Positions 8,052-21,065 are shown, numbered from the stretch's first letter. The stretch: DNA of 61,138 nucleotides from Candidatus Omnitrophota bacterium (GCA_028693815.1 JAQUUP010000006.1:1-61138); one strand, 5' to 3'. The notes: a model not told the origin generated them from the letters alone. A program made the numbers and translations.

Positions 8052-8224
8052 CCAAAAAATCTCACCAGCGAGTTTGGCATAAAAAAGTCGGGAAAATAAT
8101 GCCTTCAAAAACAATGATTGTTCAGCAAGGAAAAAAAATCAATTGCCCGGCTCAAGCGCAAGACGATGACCCTAAAACTGTTTTTGCAAAAAAATTCAGG
8201 GAACAAATTAAAAAAGCACTTTAA
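8048..8224 (+). CDS. Small basic protein, unknown
   Basis: A 58-residue open frame begins at the ATG inside the stop of the NUMOD3 gene (ATGA overlap) and ends at TAA 8222-8224. The product is rich in Lys (MTKKSHQRVWHKK start, KKFREQIKKAL end) with an acidic QDDDP patch in the middle. There is no Shine-Dalgarno site of its own, so it would rely on coupling. I recognise no family. The tight overlap and its full use of the space to the next gene favour a real gene, but it could be chance. Confidence 0.45.
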   Translation: MTKKSHQRVWHKKVGKIMPSKTMIVQQGKKINCPAQAQDDDPKTVFAKKFREQIKKAL

Positions 8225-8242
8225 TAGAAGCAGGAGGGAAAA

Positions 8243-8605
8243 ATGCTTTTAAAATTTCTTGGAATTGTTTGGTTTATGTCTGCAACAATGCTCTTTTTAA
8301 AGCCATTGGCATTTAAAGCATGGCTAAAGACCGAAGACATTGAGCTCATTAGAAAAACTTTTTTTAGAATATGCATTCTTGTTGGTGTTTGGCTTTTAGC
8401 CGCGAGCTCTGAATTGCCGCAAGGGAAAATATGCTTGTTTGTTATCATTTTAGGATTTCTATCCATTCTAAAATCAATTATTTTTCTTGAAAGCAAATGG
8501 GTTGAAGAAATTATTACGCGGATTAGCAATCAATCGGTTTGGCTTCTTCGCCTTGGAGCATGCGTGCATATTGTAATTGCATTGATTATTATTTTTGGAG
8601 CATAG
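8243..8605 (+). CDS. Small integral membrane protein, unknown
   Basis: A 120-residue protein with three or four predicted membrane segments: about 1-20, 44-57, 62-82 and 100-119. AGGAGGG at 8232-8238 sets the start. The stop is directly followed by the next ATG, suggesting one transcript with the neighbouring small genes. No family is recognised; the order of hydrophobic segments and the lack of charged pore residues give no hint of transport. Confidence 0.75.
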   Translation: MLLKFLGIVWFMSATMLFLKPLAFKAWLKTEDIELIRKTFFRICILVGVWLLAASSELPQGKICLFVIILGFLSILKSIIFLESKWVEEIITRISNQSVWLLRLGACVHIVIALIIIFGA

Positions 8606-9025
8606 ATGTTAAATAAATTTATTTCTTTCCTTGGGATTCTTTTTATATGTGCTGGAGTTGCTTTTGCTGAGAATAATTTAAATGAGCTTCAGATAAGAGC
8701 TTTTAATAATATTCAGAGAGCTCAGCAAGTGGTTGCTTATGCGCAGAAATTGATGGAAGTAAGGCCTGATCGACAGAGTGCTGAGGCTTGTGTTGATCTT
8801 TATCTTGAAGCAGCAAAACTTTATGGCGATGCCGCGCGATTATTAAAAGTTGTTGGGCCACCCTATGTTTTGCAAAGCGTTGTCGATGAATTTGCAAAAG
8901 GAGAGCAAAATTATCTTGATATCGTTGATAAAATTCGACGATCATTAAATCAGGGTGAAATTGTATCGCCTAAAAAAGATACTTTTGAGTCATTATTAAA
9001 CGAATTAAAGGAGCTTTCCCAATGA
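8606..9025 (+). CDS. Exported helical protein, unknown
   Basis: A 139-residue protein with a clear signal peptide ([19 protein letters not shown], cleavage after AFA near residue 21). The mature part is predicted all-helical and has regularly spaced Leu/Ala and Tyr residues, resembling TPR-like or coiled helices. No cysteine remains after the signal, so it is not a lipoprotein. It probably acts in the periplasm. It abuts the membrane protein upstream and overlaps the DUF6485 gene downstream (ATGA). Confidence 0.75.
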   Translation: MLNKFISFLGILFICAGVAFAENNLNELQIRAFNNIQRAQQVVAYAQKLMEVRPDRQSAEACVDLYLEAAKLYGDAARLLKVVGPPYVLQSVVDEFAKGEQNYLDIVDKIRRSLNQGEIVSPKKDTFESLLNELKELSQ

Positions 9026-9231
9026 ATTGTCCTAATAAACAAAAAAATCTTCAAGAATGCAACTGTAGTTATAGCTCATGCGAGAAAATGGGGATTTGTT
9101 GCGAGTGTATTCGATATCATCGAAAGAAAGGGGCGTTGCCCGCTTGTTATTTTCCAGCGGATGCTGAAAAAACGTATGACCGATCAATAGAGCATTTCAT
9201 CCAAGTTTATCAGAAGAAAAAGCAGGTATAA
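9022..9231 (+). CDS. DUF6485 cysteine-rich protein
   Basis: A 69-residue protein with seven Cys in the pattern C..C.C...C....CC.C, then LPACYFP and [12 protein letters not shown]. This matches the small DUF6485 family, which has no assigned function; the Cys arrangement suggests a zinc or iron-sulfur site. The ATG overlaps the stop of the exported-protein gene, so it is translationally coupled. It is the last gene of the small-gene run that begins after aconitase. Confidence 0.8.
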   Translation: MNCPNKQKNLQECNCSYSSCEKMGICCECIRYHRKKGALPACYFPADAEKTYDRSIEHFIQVYQKKKQV

Positions 9232-9256
9232 GTCGCTTGATCCTCACAGAAAACAC

Positions 9257-9285
9257 TTGAATGCCGTAATGCTCTATGTTAAATT
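9257..9285 (+). promoter_or_regulatory. Possible leuC promoter
   Basis: TTGAAT at 9257-9262, 17-base spacer, TAAATT at 9280-9285, about 38 bases before the leuC ATG. No clear Shine-Dalgarno site precedes that ATG. Confidence 0.35.
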
Positions 9286-9322
9286 AAGAGCTATTATAAA
9301 CACATGAATTCTTAGAAATATT

Positions 9323-10723
9323 ATGGGAAAAACACTTTATCAGAAAATTTGGGACGCACATATTGTTCGAGAAGGACAAAATGATGCTACGATTATTTAT
9401 GTTGATCGTCATTTATTGCATGAGGTTACGTCACCTCAGGCTTTTGAAGGATTGCGTTTAAAAGGGCGAAAAGTTCGTCATCCTAAAAGAACATGCGCAA
9501 CTATGGATCATAATGTGCCTACAAGCGCAAAAGATCTATCTTTCGCTGATGAAATATCAAGAATTCAGATGGATGCCTTAGATCGCAATTGCAAAGAGTT
9601 TGGCGTTAAATTATTAGATTTCATGCATCCAGATCAAGGAGTTGTTCACATCGTTGGCCCAGAATTAGGATTTACATTGCCTGGGATGGTTATTGTTTGC
9701 GGTGATTCGCATACAGCAACACATGGAGCATTTGGCTCACTCGCTTTTGGTATCGGCACATCTGAAGTAGAGCATGTTTTGGCAACCCAAACATTGCAAC
9801 AAAACCTTTCAAAAACTATGTTAATTAGGGTCAGCGGAACGTTGTCGAAAGGCGTTACGCCAAAAGATTTGATTTTATATATTATTGGTCAAATCGGAAC
9901 AGATGGGGCAACTGGCTATGTGATCGAGTACGCAGGGGATGCCATTGAAAATCTTTCAATGGAAGGGCGCATGACGATTTGTAACATGACAATTGAAGCC
10001 GGTGGCAGAGCTGGAATGATTGCCCCGGATGAGGTTACTTTTGAATATTTAAAAGGACGTGATTTTGCACCTAAGGGTGAAAATTGGAATAAGGCTGTTA
10101 ACTGGTGGAAAACTTTAAAAAGCGACAAGGATGCTGAGTTTGATAAAATCGTTGAAATTAATGCTAATATGATTACACCTCAAGTGACATGGGGAACATC
10201 TCCAGAACAAGTTGTTGGCGTCGATAGCGTTGTTCCTGATCCAAGTAGCTTTAAAGATTCAACAAAGAGCGAAGCTGCTAAAAAAGCTTTAGTCTATATG
10301 GATTTAAATCCAGGCATGCCGATTCAATCGATTAAGATTGATACTGTTTTTATTGGATCTTGTACTAATGGCCGCATTGAAGATTTGCGAGTTGCAGCAA
10401 AGATTGCAAAAGGACAAAAAGTTTCTAAAAACGTCCGCGCGTTAGTTGTGCCTGGCTCTGGACGCGTAAAACGTCAAGCTGAAAAAGAAGGCTTAGATAT
10501 TATTTTTAAAGAAGCAGGGTTCGAATGGCGCGAGCCTGGATGTTCAATGTGTTTAGCAATGAACGAAGACAAGCTTTCTGATGGGCAGAGATGCGCATCA
10601 ACAAGCAATCGTAATTTTGAAGGGCGTCAAGGAAAAGGCGGCAGAACGCATCTAGTTGGACCAGAAATGGCTGCTCTTGCGGCGATAAAGGGGCATATCG
10701 CCGATATTAGAAAATTTATTTGA
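9323..10723 (+). CDS. leuC: 3-isopropylmalate dehydratase large subunit
   Basis: A 466-residue LeuC of the bacterial leucine pathway, isomerising 2-isopropylmalate to 3-isopropylmalate with LeuD. Motifs: [19 protein letters not shown] near 130, [12 protein letters not shown] near 345 and [11 protein letters not shown] near 405, which together supply the three [4Fe-4S] cysteines. Length is standard for the LeuC1 type. leuD follows 34 bases later, but leuA and leuB are not in this window. The methylthio or homoaconitase alternatives are less likely given the length and the paired small subunit. Confidence 0.96.
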   Translation: MGKTLYQKIWDAHIVREGQNDATIIYVDRHLLHEVTSPQAFEGLRLKGRKVRHPKRTCATMDHNVPTSAKDLSFADEISRIQMDALDRNCKEFGVKLLDFMHPDQGVVHIVGPELGFTLPGMVIVCGDSHTATHGAFGSLAFGIGTSEVEHVLATQTLQQNLSKTMLIRVSGTLSKGVTPKDLILYIIGQIGTDGATGYVIEYAGDAIENLSMEGRMTICNMTIEAGGRAGMIAPDEVTFEYLKGRDFAPKGENWNKAVNWWKTLKSDKDAEFDKIVEINANMITPQVTWGTSPEQVVGVDSVVPDPSSFKDSTKSEAAKKALVYMDLNPGMPIQSIKIDTVFIGSCTNGRIEDLRVAAKIAKGQKVSKNVRALVVPGSGRVKRQAEKEGLDIIFKEAGFEWREPGCSMCLAMNEDKLSDGQRCASTSNRNFEGRQGKGGRTHLVGPEMAALAAIKGHIADIRKFI

Positions 10724-10757
10724 TGGCTTTAATTTTCTTAAAAGAAAGAAATTAGTA

Positions 10758-11369
10758 ATGGAACCGATAATCACACATTCAGGCATTGTTGCATCGATTG
10801 ATCGCGCAAATATTGATACAGATGCAATTATTCCAAAGCAATTCTTAAAAAAAGTAGAGCGAACCGGATTCGGAAAGCATTTGTTTCATGATTGGCGTTA
10901 TTTGGATGATGCTGGATTAAAAGAAAATCCTGATTTTATTCTAAACAAAGATGAATATCGCAAGGCAACAATTTTGATTGCACGTGATAATTTTGGATGT
11001 GGATCTTCTCGAGAACATGCTCCTTGGGCATTGTCAGATTTTGGATTTAAAGTGATTATTGCTCCAAGTTTTGCTGATATTTTTTATAATAATTGTCTTC
11101 GAAACGGTATTTTACTTGTAAAATTAAAATCAGAACAAGTTGATGAATTATTCCGCTTTGTTTTAAGTAACGCTAATGCTAAAATAACAGCAGATTTACC
11201 GAATCAAACAATTGAAACTCCTGATGGAAAAGAATATTCATTTGAGATCGATCCGTTTGCCAAAGATTGCTTAATTAAAGGTTTAGATAGTATTGGCTGG
11301 ACAGAGCAGTTTATCGATCATATTGAGAATTACGAAAAAGAATTATCTAAACAGAGAGCTTGGGTCTAG
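10758..11369 (+). CDS. leuD: 3-isopropylmalate dehydratase small subunit
   Basis: A 203-residue swivel-domain subunit that pairs with LeuC. It shows [15 protein letters not shown] at the N-terminus and the substrate-loop block [16 protein letters not shown] near 77-92, followed by [15 protein letters not shown]. The length fits the proteobacterial-type LeuD rather than the short archaeal form. The ORF ends one base before the chorismate synthase start, implying a leuC-leuD-aroC operon. Confidence 0.96.
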   Translation: MEPIITHSGIVASIDRANIDTDAIIPKQFLKKVERTGFGKHLFHDWRYLDDAGLKENPDFILNKDEYRKATILIARDNFGCGSSREHAPWALSDFGFKVIIAPSFADIFYNNCLRNGILLVKLKSEQVDELFRFVLSNANAKITADLPNQTIETPDGKEYSFEIDPFAKDCLIKGLDSIGWTEQFIDHIENYEKELSKQRAWV

Positions 11370-11370
11370 T

Positions 11371-12471
11371 ATGGCAGGCAATACTTTCGGAAAACTATTT
11401 ACAATAACCACCTTTGGGGAAAGCCACGGTCCTGCGATTGGTGCAGTTATTGATGGAGTGCGGCCTGGGATGCCGTTGACTAAGGAAGATATCCAAATCG
11501 AACTTAACAGACGGCGCCCTGGCCAAAGCTCAATGACAACGCAGCGTAAAGAGGCAGATGAAGTTGAAATTTTATCTGGCGTATTAGATGGAAAGACGAC
11601 AGGAACACCTATTGGTCTTTTAATACGCAATACAGATGCTAACCCAAAAGATTATGAAGATCTAAAAGATGTTTTTCGCCCTGGTCACGCTGATTATGCA
11701 TATTTTAAGAAATATGGTATTCGTGATTGGCAAGGAGGGGGTCGAGCTTCTGGACGAGAAACTGCGATGCGCGTTGCTGCTGGTGTCATTGCGAAGAAAA
11801 TGCTCGCTGAATATGGAATTACTGTAACGGCGTACACAAAACAAGTTGATGATATTGTTGCAAAGAATATTGATTTGCCAGCCATTGAGTCAAATCCTGT
11901 TCGTTGCCCAGACCCTGAAGCCGCAATGCTAATGGTAGAACGAATCAAAATTGCAAAAGCTGATGGCGATTCTGTCGGCGGCATTATTGAAGCGATTGTT
12001 AAGAATTGTCCTGCAGGACTTGGTGATCCAATTTTTGATAAGCTAGATGCTCGTTTGGCTGCAGCCGTCATGTCAATCGGTGCAATTAAAGGTGTTGAAA
12101 TTGGCGATGGATTTCACTCGGCGACCATGAAAGGATCAGAATTTAATGATGTTTCAGCATGGAAAGATGGAGCTTTAAAGTCAAAAACAAATCATTCTGG
12201 CGGCATTTCTGGTGGAATCTCCAATGGGAATGATATCATTTTGCGCACTGTTATTCGTCCAACATGTTCGATTGCCAAACCACAACAAGCCGCTACCTTA
12301 GACGGCAAATCAACAACAATGGAGATTAAAGGACGTCATGATCCTTGTATCTGTCCACGAGCAGTTGTTGTTGTTGAGGCTATGGTTGCACTTGTTATGG
12401 TTGATTGTTGCTTATCCAAAAAAGCATTTCAAAATCGTAGTTATTTACCCTCACATGACAAAAAAATCTAA
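11371..12471 (+). CDS. aroC: Chorismate synthase
   Basis: A 366-residue enzyme making chorismate from EPSP, the last step of the shikimate pathway, with reduced FMN. It opens with GNTFGKLFTITTFGESHGP (family signature 1) and has the GQSSMTTQR block, GGGRASGRETAMRVAAG, and RHDPCICPRA near 322. The start is the ATG at 11371, directly after the leuD stop; the frame stays open upstream but that part is leuD sequence in another frame. The last 20 residues are less conserved and overlap the next gene. Confidence 0.96.
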   Translation: MAGNTFGKLFTITTFGESHGPAIGAVIDGVRPGMPLTKEDIQIELNRRRPGQSSMTTQRKEADEVEILSGVLDGKTTGTPIGLLIRNTDANPKDYEDLKDVFRPGHADYAYFKKYGIRDWQGGGRASGRETAMRVAAGVIAKKMLAEYGITVTAYTKQVDDIVAKNIDLPAIESNPVRCPDPEAAMLMVERIKIAKADGDSVGGIIEAIVKNCPAGLGDPIFDKLDARLAAAVMSIGAIKGVEIGDGFHSATMKGSEFNDVSAWKDGALKSKTNHSGGISGGISNGNDIILRTVIRPTCSIAKPQQAATLDGKSTTMEIKGRHDPCICPRAVVVVEAMVALVMVDCCLSKKAFQNRSYLPSHDKKI

Positions 12472-13321
12472 TAAAAAAGTTGTTCTAATCACTGGTTGTT
12501 CGAGCGGATTTGGCTTGCGTATCGCGGCGCGATTAGCAAGTCTGGATTATCGCGTTGTGGCCACTATGCGCAATTTATCCAAGCAAGACGATCTTGTTGA
12601 AGAAATTGCTTTAAGAGGTGGTGAAGCAGAAATTTTAAGATTAGATGTATTAGATGTTGATTCTATTAAAAACGTTATTAAATATATCAAAGAAAAATAT
12701 GGCCATTTAGATGTTTTAGTAAATAATGCAGGATATGGCATTGGTGGTTTTTTTGAAGATTTAACGCAGGAAGAAATTCATTCACAAATGGAAACAAACT
12801 TTTTCGGCGTTCAAAATGTTACGCGTGAGGCTCTTCCGTTAATGCGAGAACAGAGAAAAGGGACGATCCTTAATATTTCAAGTGTTTCAGGATTGTATGG
12901 ATTGCCATGTTTTGGGGCCTACAATGCAAGCAAGTGGGCTTTAGAAGGATTTTCTGAGAGCCTATACTATGAATTGAAGCCATTCGGAATCAATGTGTGC
13001 TTGATTGAACCAGGATTATATAAAACAAAAATTCTTCATGAAAACAGGCGTTACGCTACAAATTTCTTTAATCCGCAAAGTCCGTATTATAAAATTTCGC
13101 AAAGTTTTCAAAAACGAACAAATGACCGTGTTAAAATATCTGGCCGCAACCCAGAGGACGTAGCCGTTCTTGTTGAAAGATTAATTAGTTCAAATTCCCC
13201 ACCTTTTCGAAATATCCCTGATGCAAGCGGTAAGCTTTTATATGCATTTCGAAAATTTCTCCCCTTTGGCCTTTTTTCGCGACTCGTGAGATATGTCACG
13301 CGTCTAAATTCTAAATTATAA
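12455..13321 (+). CDS. Short-chain dehydrogenase/reductase
   Basis: A 288-residue classical SDR. The cofactor motif TGCSSGFG is at about 13-20, NNAGYG near 90, the catalytic Ser in NISSVSG, and the YNASK tetrad pair near 155. The substrate is unknown; the C-terminal extension beyond 250 resembles SDRs annotated as acting on lipids or steroids, which is weak evidence. The ATG at 12455 overlaps the aroC end by 17 bases; the open frame extends further upstream but only as aroC shadow. It probably rides on the leu-aro transcript. Confidence 0.88.
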   Translation: MTKKSNKKVVLITGCSSGFGLRIAARLASLDYRVVATMRNLSKQDDLVEEIALRGGEAEILRLDVLDVDSIKNVIKYIKEKYGHLDVLVNNAGYGIGGFFEDLTQEEIHSQMETNFFGVQNVTREALPLMREQRKGTILNISSVSGLYGLPCFGAYNASKWALEGFSESLYYELKPFGINVCLIEPGLYKTKILHENRRYATNFFNPQSPYYKISQSFQKRTNDRVKISGRNPEDVAVLVERLISSNSPPFRNIPDASGKLLYAFRKFLPFGLFSRLVRYVTRLNSKL

Positions 13322-13338
13322 TATTATAAAAGAAATTC

Positions 13339-13366
13339 TTGACAAGTTTTTTCTTCTTGATACAAT
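13339..13366 (+). promoter_or_regulatory. Promoter of the Rrf2-metY-cysK operon
   Basis: TTGACA at 13339-13344, 16-base spacer, TACAAT at 13361-13366. A perfect palindrome AAGAA-A-TTCTT at 13330-13340 touches the -35 box and GATA-CAA-TATC at 13359-13369 covers the -10 box; either could be an operator for the Rrf2 protein encoded next. Confidence 0.75.
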
Positions 13367-13399
13367 ATCTAGTAAATCGATAGAGAAGGTAGAGATAGA

Positions 13400-15143
<1,744 letters not shown>

Positions 15144-15153
15144 GGAGGTTCTA

Positions 15154-16080
15154 ATGGCAAGAATATTCAATGATATTACAGAAACAGTCGGTAATACGCC
15201 GCTTATAAAAATTAATAAATTAACCGCAGGATTAGATGCCACTGTTTTAGCCAAGGCAGAATTTTTTAATCCACTTTCAAGTGTTAAAGATCGAATTGGA
15301 CTGGCTATGATTCAAGCTGCTGAAGAAAGCGGAGCCTTAAAGAAAGGTTCTGTTATTGTAGAGCCTACAAGCGGCAATACAGGCATCGCACTTTCTTTTG
15401 TTGCCGCAGCTAAAGACTATAAGCTTATTTTGACGATGCCGGATACTATGAGCGTCGAGCGCAGAAAACTTTTAAAGGCATTGGGCGCAGAGCTTGTTTT
15501 GACCGATGGAGCCAAAGGGATGAAGGGAGCCATTGAAAAAGCAGAGGAGATTGTTTCTGAGACACCAAACAGTTTTATGCCGCAACAATTTCAAAACTCC
15601 GCAAATCCAGAAATTCATCAGAAAACAACAGCACAAGAAATTTTAAAAGATACAGATGGAAATGTCGATTTCTTTATAACTGGTGTTGGTACAGGGGGAA
15701 CCATAACAGGTGTCGGCAAAGCTTTAAAAGAAAAGAATCCAAATGTTAAAATTATTGCTGTTGAACCCGTTGATTCACCTGTTTTGTCTGGCGGTAATCC
15801 TGGACCACATAAAATTCAAGGAATTGGCGCAGGTTTTATCCCAGATGTCATTGACAGGAGCGTTATCGATGAAATCATGACAGTTTCTAGCGAAGATGCA
15901 GGTCAGACATCAAGACGTCTTGCTAAAGAAGAAGGAATTTTGGTTGGGATTTCAGCAGGGGCTAATGTTTGGGCTGCTCTCGAGATTGCTAAGCGTCCTG
16001 AAGCCAAAGGAAAAACAATTGTCACAGTATTATGCGACACAGGAGAGCGCTATTTATCAACGTGGTTATTTGATGAATAA
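15154..16080 (+). CDS. cysK: Cysteine synthase A
   Basis: A 308-residue O-acetylserine sulfhydrylase joining sulfide and O-acetylserine to cysteine. PLP lysine is in SSVKDRIG near 45, the phosphate/substrate loop TSGNTG near 71-76, and [10 protein letters not shown] near 180. The C-terminus is family-like. AAGGAGG at 15143-15149 sets the ATG at 15154; the longer open frame is metY shadow. Only 10 bases separate it from metY, so methionine and cysteine routes are co-transcribed. In CymR-type systems CysK also acts as the regulator's partner. Confidence 0.95.
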   Translation: MARIFNDITETVGNTPLIKINKLTAGLDATVLAKAEFFNPLSSVKDRIGLAMIQAAEESGALKKGSVIVEPTSGNTGIALSFVAAAKDYKLILTMPDTMSVERRKLLKALGAELVLTDGAKGMKGAIEKAEEIVSETPNSFMPQQFQNSANPEIHQKTTAQEILKDTDGNVDFFITGVGTGGTITGVGKALKEKNPNVKIIAVEPVDSPVLSGGNPGPHKIQGIGAGFIPDVIDRSVIDEIMTVSSEDAGQTSRRLAKEEGILVGISAGANVWAALEIAKRPEAKGKTIVTVLCDTGERYLSTWLFDE

Positions 16081-16105
16081 TTCTAAGTTCTAATGCAAAT
16101 TTAAG

Positions 16106-16753
16106 CTAAAGACCCATTCGCTTAGACAAAAAATGTTCTAAGCTACTACTTTTCAAATAAGGATTTGTTTCTTTTTGAGATCTTAATGTCGCAGTTTCAG
16201 ATGGCCCGTAAAAATGTCCTGGATAGATAATTGTTTCGTCTGGTAATTTTCCTATAATGTTGTATAGCGAATGATACATTTTTGTTGCATCCCCACCAGG
16301 TAAATCGCAACGACCGCATCCATGAATAAAAAGAGTGTCTCCTGTGATCAAGTGGCCGGGAACATAGAAGCACTGACATCCTGGCGTATGACCTGGCGTT
16401 AGAATACATTCAATATTAATATTTCCAATTTTAATTTTCTCATGATTCTTTACTTTCTTTAAATTCTTACAGTTAGGCGTGTATATTTCAAGCTCTTGCT
16501 GTGAAATATAAACAGGAACATCGTATCGCTGAAGTAAATCATCGACACCGTCCACATGATCATAATGGCCATGCGTCAAAAGAATTGAAACAATTTTAAG
16601 ATTATTGTTTTCTGCTTGGCGACAAATCAAATCGATATCCCATGCTGGATCGACAACAGCAACTTGACGGGTTTCTGGATCACCAATCAAATATGCAAAG
16701 TTTTGCATAGATCCAACCATAATTTGCTTTATAATAATTTTTGAATCAACCAT
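16106..16753 (-). CDS. Metallo-beta-lactamase-fold hydrolase, glyoxalase II-like
   Basis: A 215-residue MBL-fold protein. The metal motif THGHYDH gives His61, His63, Asp65 and His66, followed by TPGHTPG, GDTLF and a final YPGH. The GCGRCDLPGGD stretch resembles that of persulfide dioxygenase (ETHE1) and rhodanese-linked MBL proteins as well as glyoxalase II, so hydrolase and sulfur dioxygenase are both possible. It converges on cysK, which makes a sulfur role attractive but unproven. AAAAGGA on the minus strand just before the ATG serves as ribosome site. Confidence 0.88.
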   Translation of the reverse strand: MVDSKIIIKQIMVGSMQNFAYLIGDPETRQVAVVDPAWDIDLICRQAENNNLKIVSILLTHGHYDHVDGVDDLLQRYDVPVYISQQELEIYTPNCKNLKKVKNHEKIKIGNINIECILTPGHTPGCQCFYVPGHLITGDTLFIHGCGRCDLPGGDATKMYHSLYNIIGKLPDETIIYPGHFYGPSETATLRSQKETNPYLKSSSLEHFLSKRMGL

Positions 16754-16833
16754 AAAAATCCTTTTGTAACCAATATTGCATTATTATATTTCAAATATTT
16801 CAAAAAGCAACTAAAAGCCTTTTTGGTTTGTCC

Positions 16834-16861
16834 TTGACAGAGCAAAACAGGGGTTTATAAT
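16834..16861 (+). promoter_or_regulatory. Consensus sigma-70-type promoter
   Basis: TTGACA at 16834-16839, 16-base spacer, TATAAT at 16856-16861, both perfect. Transcription from about 16868 would carry the whole two-hairpin element at 16887-16972 in the 5' leader of the thioredoxin-like gene. Confidence 0.9.
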
Positions 16862-16886
16862 ATATCTCTTAATAAAAATACTAACA

Positions 16887-16972
16887 TCCCGATCCTCTGC
16901 GGGACGGGATAAATTTTCCCCTGCTGCTTCGTTTTGCAAGCAAAACCGAAGCAAAACGGCAGGGCTCATTTA
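16887..16972 (+). promoter_or_regulatory. Two-hairpin leader element, copy C
   Basis: First stem TCCCG 16887-16891 with CGGGA 16905-16909. It abuts TAAAT 16910-16914, then CCCTGC 16919-16924 pairs with GCAGGG 16959-16964 and GCTTCG with CGAAGC, and the closing TC-ATTTA is 16966-16972. AAGAGGAG follows at once and the ATG is at 16986. Because a perfect promoter lies just upstream, this copy should be transcribed as leader RNA. Confidence 0.8.
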
Positions 16973-16985
16973 AAGAGGAGTACAT

Positions 16986-19158
<2,173 letters not shown>

Positions 19159-19161
19159 AAT

Positions 19162-20970
19162 TTATTTATTTTCTTGAATCTGATTAATTTGAGAAGGGGT
19201 AATACTCTCAAGCTTGGAGCGGAACTCTTTTAATTCATCGAGAATTCTTTTTTGTTGATCTTGTGTATCATGCATAAGTTTTGAGAATAAATCACGATAA
19301 TAATCAATACCGGCTATTAGATTCTTTTTAAATCCACTAAAATAAGCAATTTGCTTATCCGTTAGCGTGCATTTGCATCGTTTAATTTCTTTCACAAAAG
19401 AATCAACATAAAGCTTTATTTCTCTTATAAATACATGCTGACGATATTTTGAATTTAGCAGATTAATTCGACCGTAGATATGATCTGTCATTTCTTTTAA
19501 AGTTACGACCTTAGAGAAGTAAGCGAGGTTTGGCCCTGGGCAAACCGCAGGCTCTAAAGGCAATTTGGTTTCAATATTGTTAACAATCAACGCAGAAGCT
19601 CCAAGATCATGACAAATGCAAGTTTTTACTATGACATCTTCTTTTGAAGGTAAATCTTCCTTGTTAGGCGAGTTTTCAATTTGTTCCAATTTTAATTTTT
19701 GATATTGACGAGAGGCTACGCAAATTGGCAAATCTGTAAATTCTGTATTAAATTTAAGGTGTCCTTTAAAACAGCCACTTCCAGGACAACCAGCTTTAGC
19801 CCGATTTTCCTGAGCTACGTTGCTTGCTGCGCCCTTAAGGTTATTAAATGGAACTCCAATCGGAGAGGAGTCGCTTAGATAGAGGTCATCTTCACCAGCA
19901 GCACGTAATTTTTCTAAAGTCGATGCATCAATGCTAACAACTTCAGGAACGAGAAGAAATGGTGTTGCCCAGCCTGTTCCATCAATATTATAATAATTCA
20001 TTAGAAATTGATCTTCCTGAAAAGTGCCAATACCTCCCTGAACCGTGATTTTTGGATCAGGAGGGACAGAGCTTATTTTATTTTTTAATTTAACAGCTTC
20101 TTGGTAAACACGCTTGATTCCAGAAAATAGCTCGTCACGCTTTACTTTCATTTCTTCTAAGATAGGTCCAAGAAGGAATCCGTCAGAAATAAATGCATGC
20201 CCACCACAATTAAGGCCAGACTCAATACGGTACTCAGAAACCCACAAACCTTTTTTAGCTAAAAATTTACCCTGGGTAATACAAGATCGATGATCGCTGA
20301 CTTTTAAAATAATTTTCTTTTTAATTTCGCCAGCCGCATCACAATAAAAGTCCTTAAAATTCTCAACATAGCTATATAATCTACGATTAAATCCGGCAGA
20401 AAAAACAATCGCTGATTTCAATGTGCTCTGGGCATAGCCGCGAAGCGCAGAAAGGGCATCAGAGAATTCTGCAGGGAGCTCTTTGCCGTCTTTGTCATAA
20501 TTCGTACGATCAAGTTTTGTCATAATATTGACATCAATGCTTCCAGGGCGCACGCTTTCCCGAAGTTCATTCTGCAATTTTTCTTTTATTTTTGGATCTT
20601 GAATTGAAAGCATTTCTTGATATTTTTTTTTAAAAGGGGAGGTCTCGGGGAGAAGCTCAAAATATTTTGTAATTTCGCTTCCAGCTTCAAAAGCTGAGGA
20701 TTTAAGATCTGTAACTTGCTTTTTAATGATTCTATCAAGAAGATTTAAGTATGCCGTAATACGTCTTGCTCTATGATCAGAGTCATCTTTTTGAATCTCT
20801 GTGTAATCTTCATGGTAAAGATTGCAATAGAATTTGCGCATTTGCTCAATTAAAGTATCGTCCACAAGAGAAATAACCGATGAAATACCGTATTTGGCGA
20901 CTTTCAAAGGCGTGTCAATTGTGAAAGCGATGCCCATCACTGGAATATGGAATGTATGCCCTTTTTTCAT
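19162..20970 (-). CDS. Large protein, unknown; possibly nitronate-monooxygenase-like barrel
   Basis: A 602-residue protein counted from the ATG at 20970; a TTG five codons earlier is less likely because it lies within the -10 box. The N-terminal IDTPLKVAKYGISSVISLV and the later GGIGT and GTGWATPFLLVPE segments recall FMN barrel enzymes of the nitronate monooxygenase type, but the match is partial. It also has clustered cysteines (CPGSGCFKGH, KTCICHDLG, CPGPNLAYF) that could bind metal or a cluster. The C-terminus is helical and charged. No membrane segment or signal. It converges with thiC and diverges from bioB. The function is not known. Confidence 0.7.
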   Translation of the reverse strand: MKKGHTFHIPVMGIAFTIDTPLKVAKYGISSVISLVDDTLIEQMRKFYCNLYHEDYTEIQKDDSDHRARRITAYLNLLDRIIKKQVTDLKSSAFEAGSEITKYFELLPETSPFKKKYQEMLSIQDPKIKEKLQNELRESVRPGSIDVNIMTKLDRTNYDKDGKELPAEFSDALSALRGYAQSTLKSAIVFSAGFNRRLYSYVENFKDFYCDAAGEIKKKIILKVSDHRSCITQGKFLAKKGLWVSEYRIESGLNCGGHAFISDGFLLGPILEEMKVKRDELFSGIKRVYQEAVKLKNKISSVPPDPKITVQGGIGTFQEDQFLMNYYNIDGTGWATPFLLVPEVVSIDASTLEKLRAAGEDDLYLSDSSPIGVPFNNLKGAASNVAQENRAKAGCPGSGCFKGHLKFNTEFTDLPICVASRQYQKLKLEQIENSPNKEDLPSKEDVIVKTCICHDLGASALIVNNIETKLPLEPAVCPGPNLAYFSKVVTLKEMTDHIYGRINLLNSKYRQHVFIREIKLYVDSFVKEIKRCKCTLTDKQIAYFSGFKKNLIAGIDYYRDLFSKLMHDTQDQQKRILDELKEFRSKLESITPSQINQIQENK

Positions 20971-20976
20971 TCTAAT

Positions 20977-21005
20977 AATATACAAAATATTAGTATTAAT
21001 AGCAA
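20977..21005 (-). promoter_or_regulatory. Leaderless-type promoter of the 602-residue protein gene
   Basis: On the minus strand, TTGCTA at 21005-21000, 17-base spacer, TATATT at 20982-20977, then six bases to the ATG at 20970. No Shine-Dalgarno site. This promoter supports the 20970 start. Confidence 0.6.
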
Positions 21006-21036
21006 GTGCTTTTCAAATTATTATATCGTTAACTAT

Positions 21037-21065
21037 TTGATTTTTTGGTTAAATTGCATTAGAAT
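21037..21065 (+). promoter_or_regulatory. Leaderless-type bioB promoter
   Basis: TTGATT at 21037-21042, 17-base spacer, TAGAAT at 21060-21065, then eight bases to the bioB ATG at 21074. No Shine-Dalgarno site is present. Confidence 0.6.

Noticed and set aside
10518-10530. GGTTCGAAT as a tRNA T-arm
   Set aside because: It lies inside leuC, no acceptor or anticodon stems can be drawn around it.
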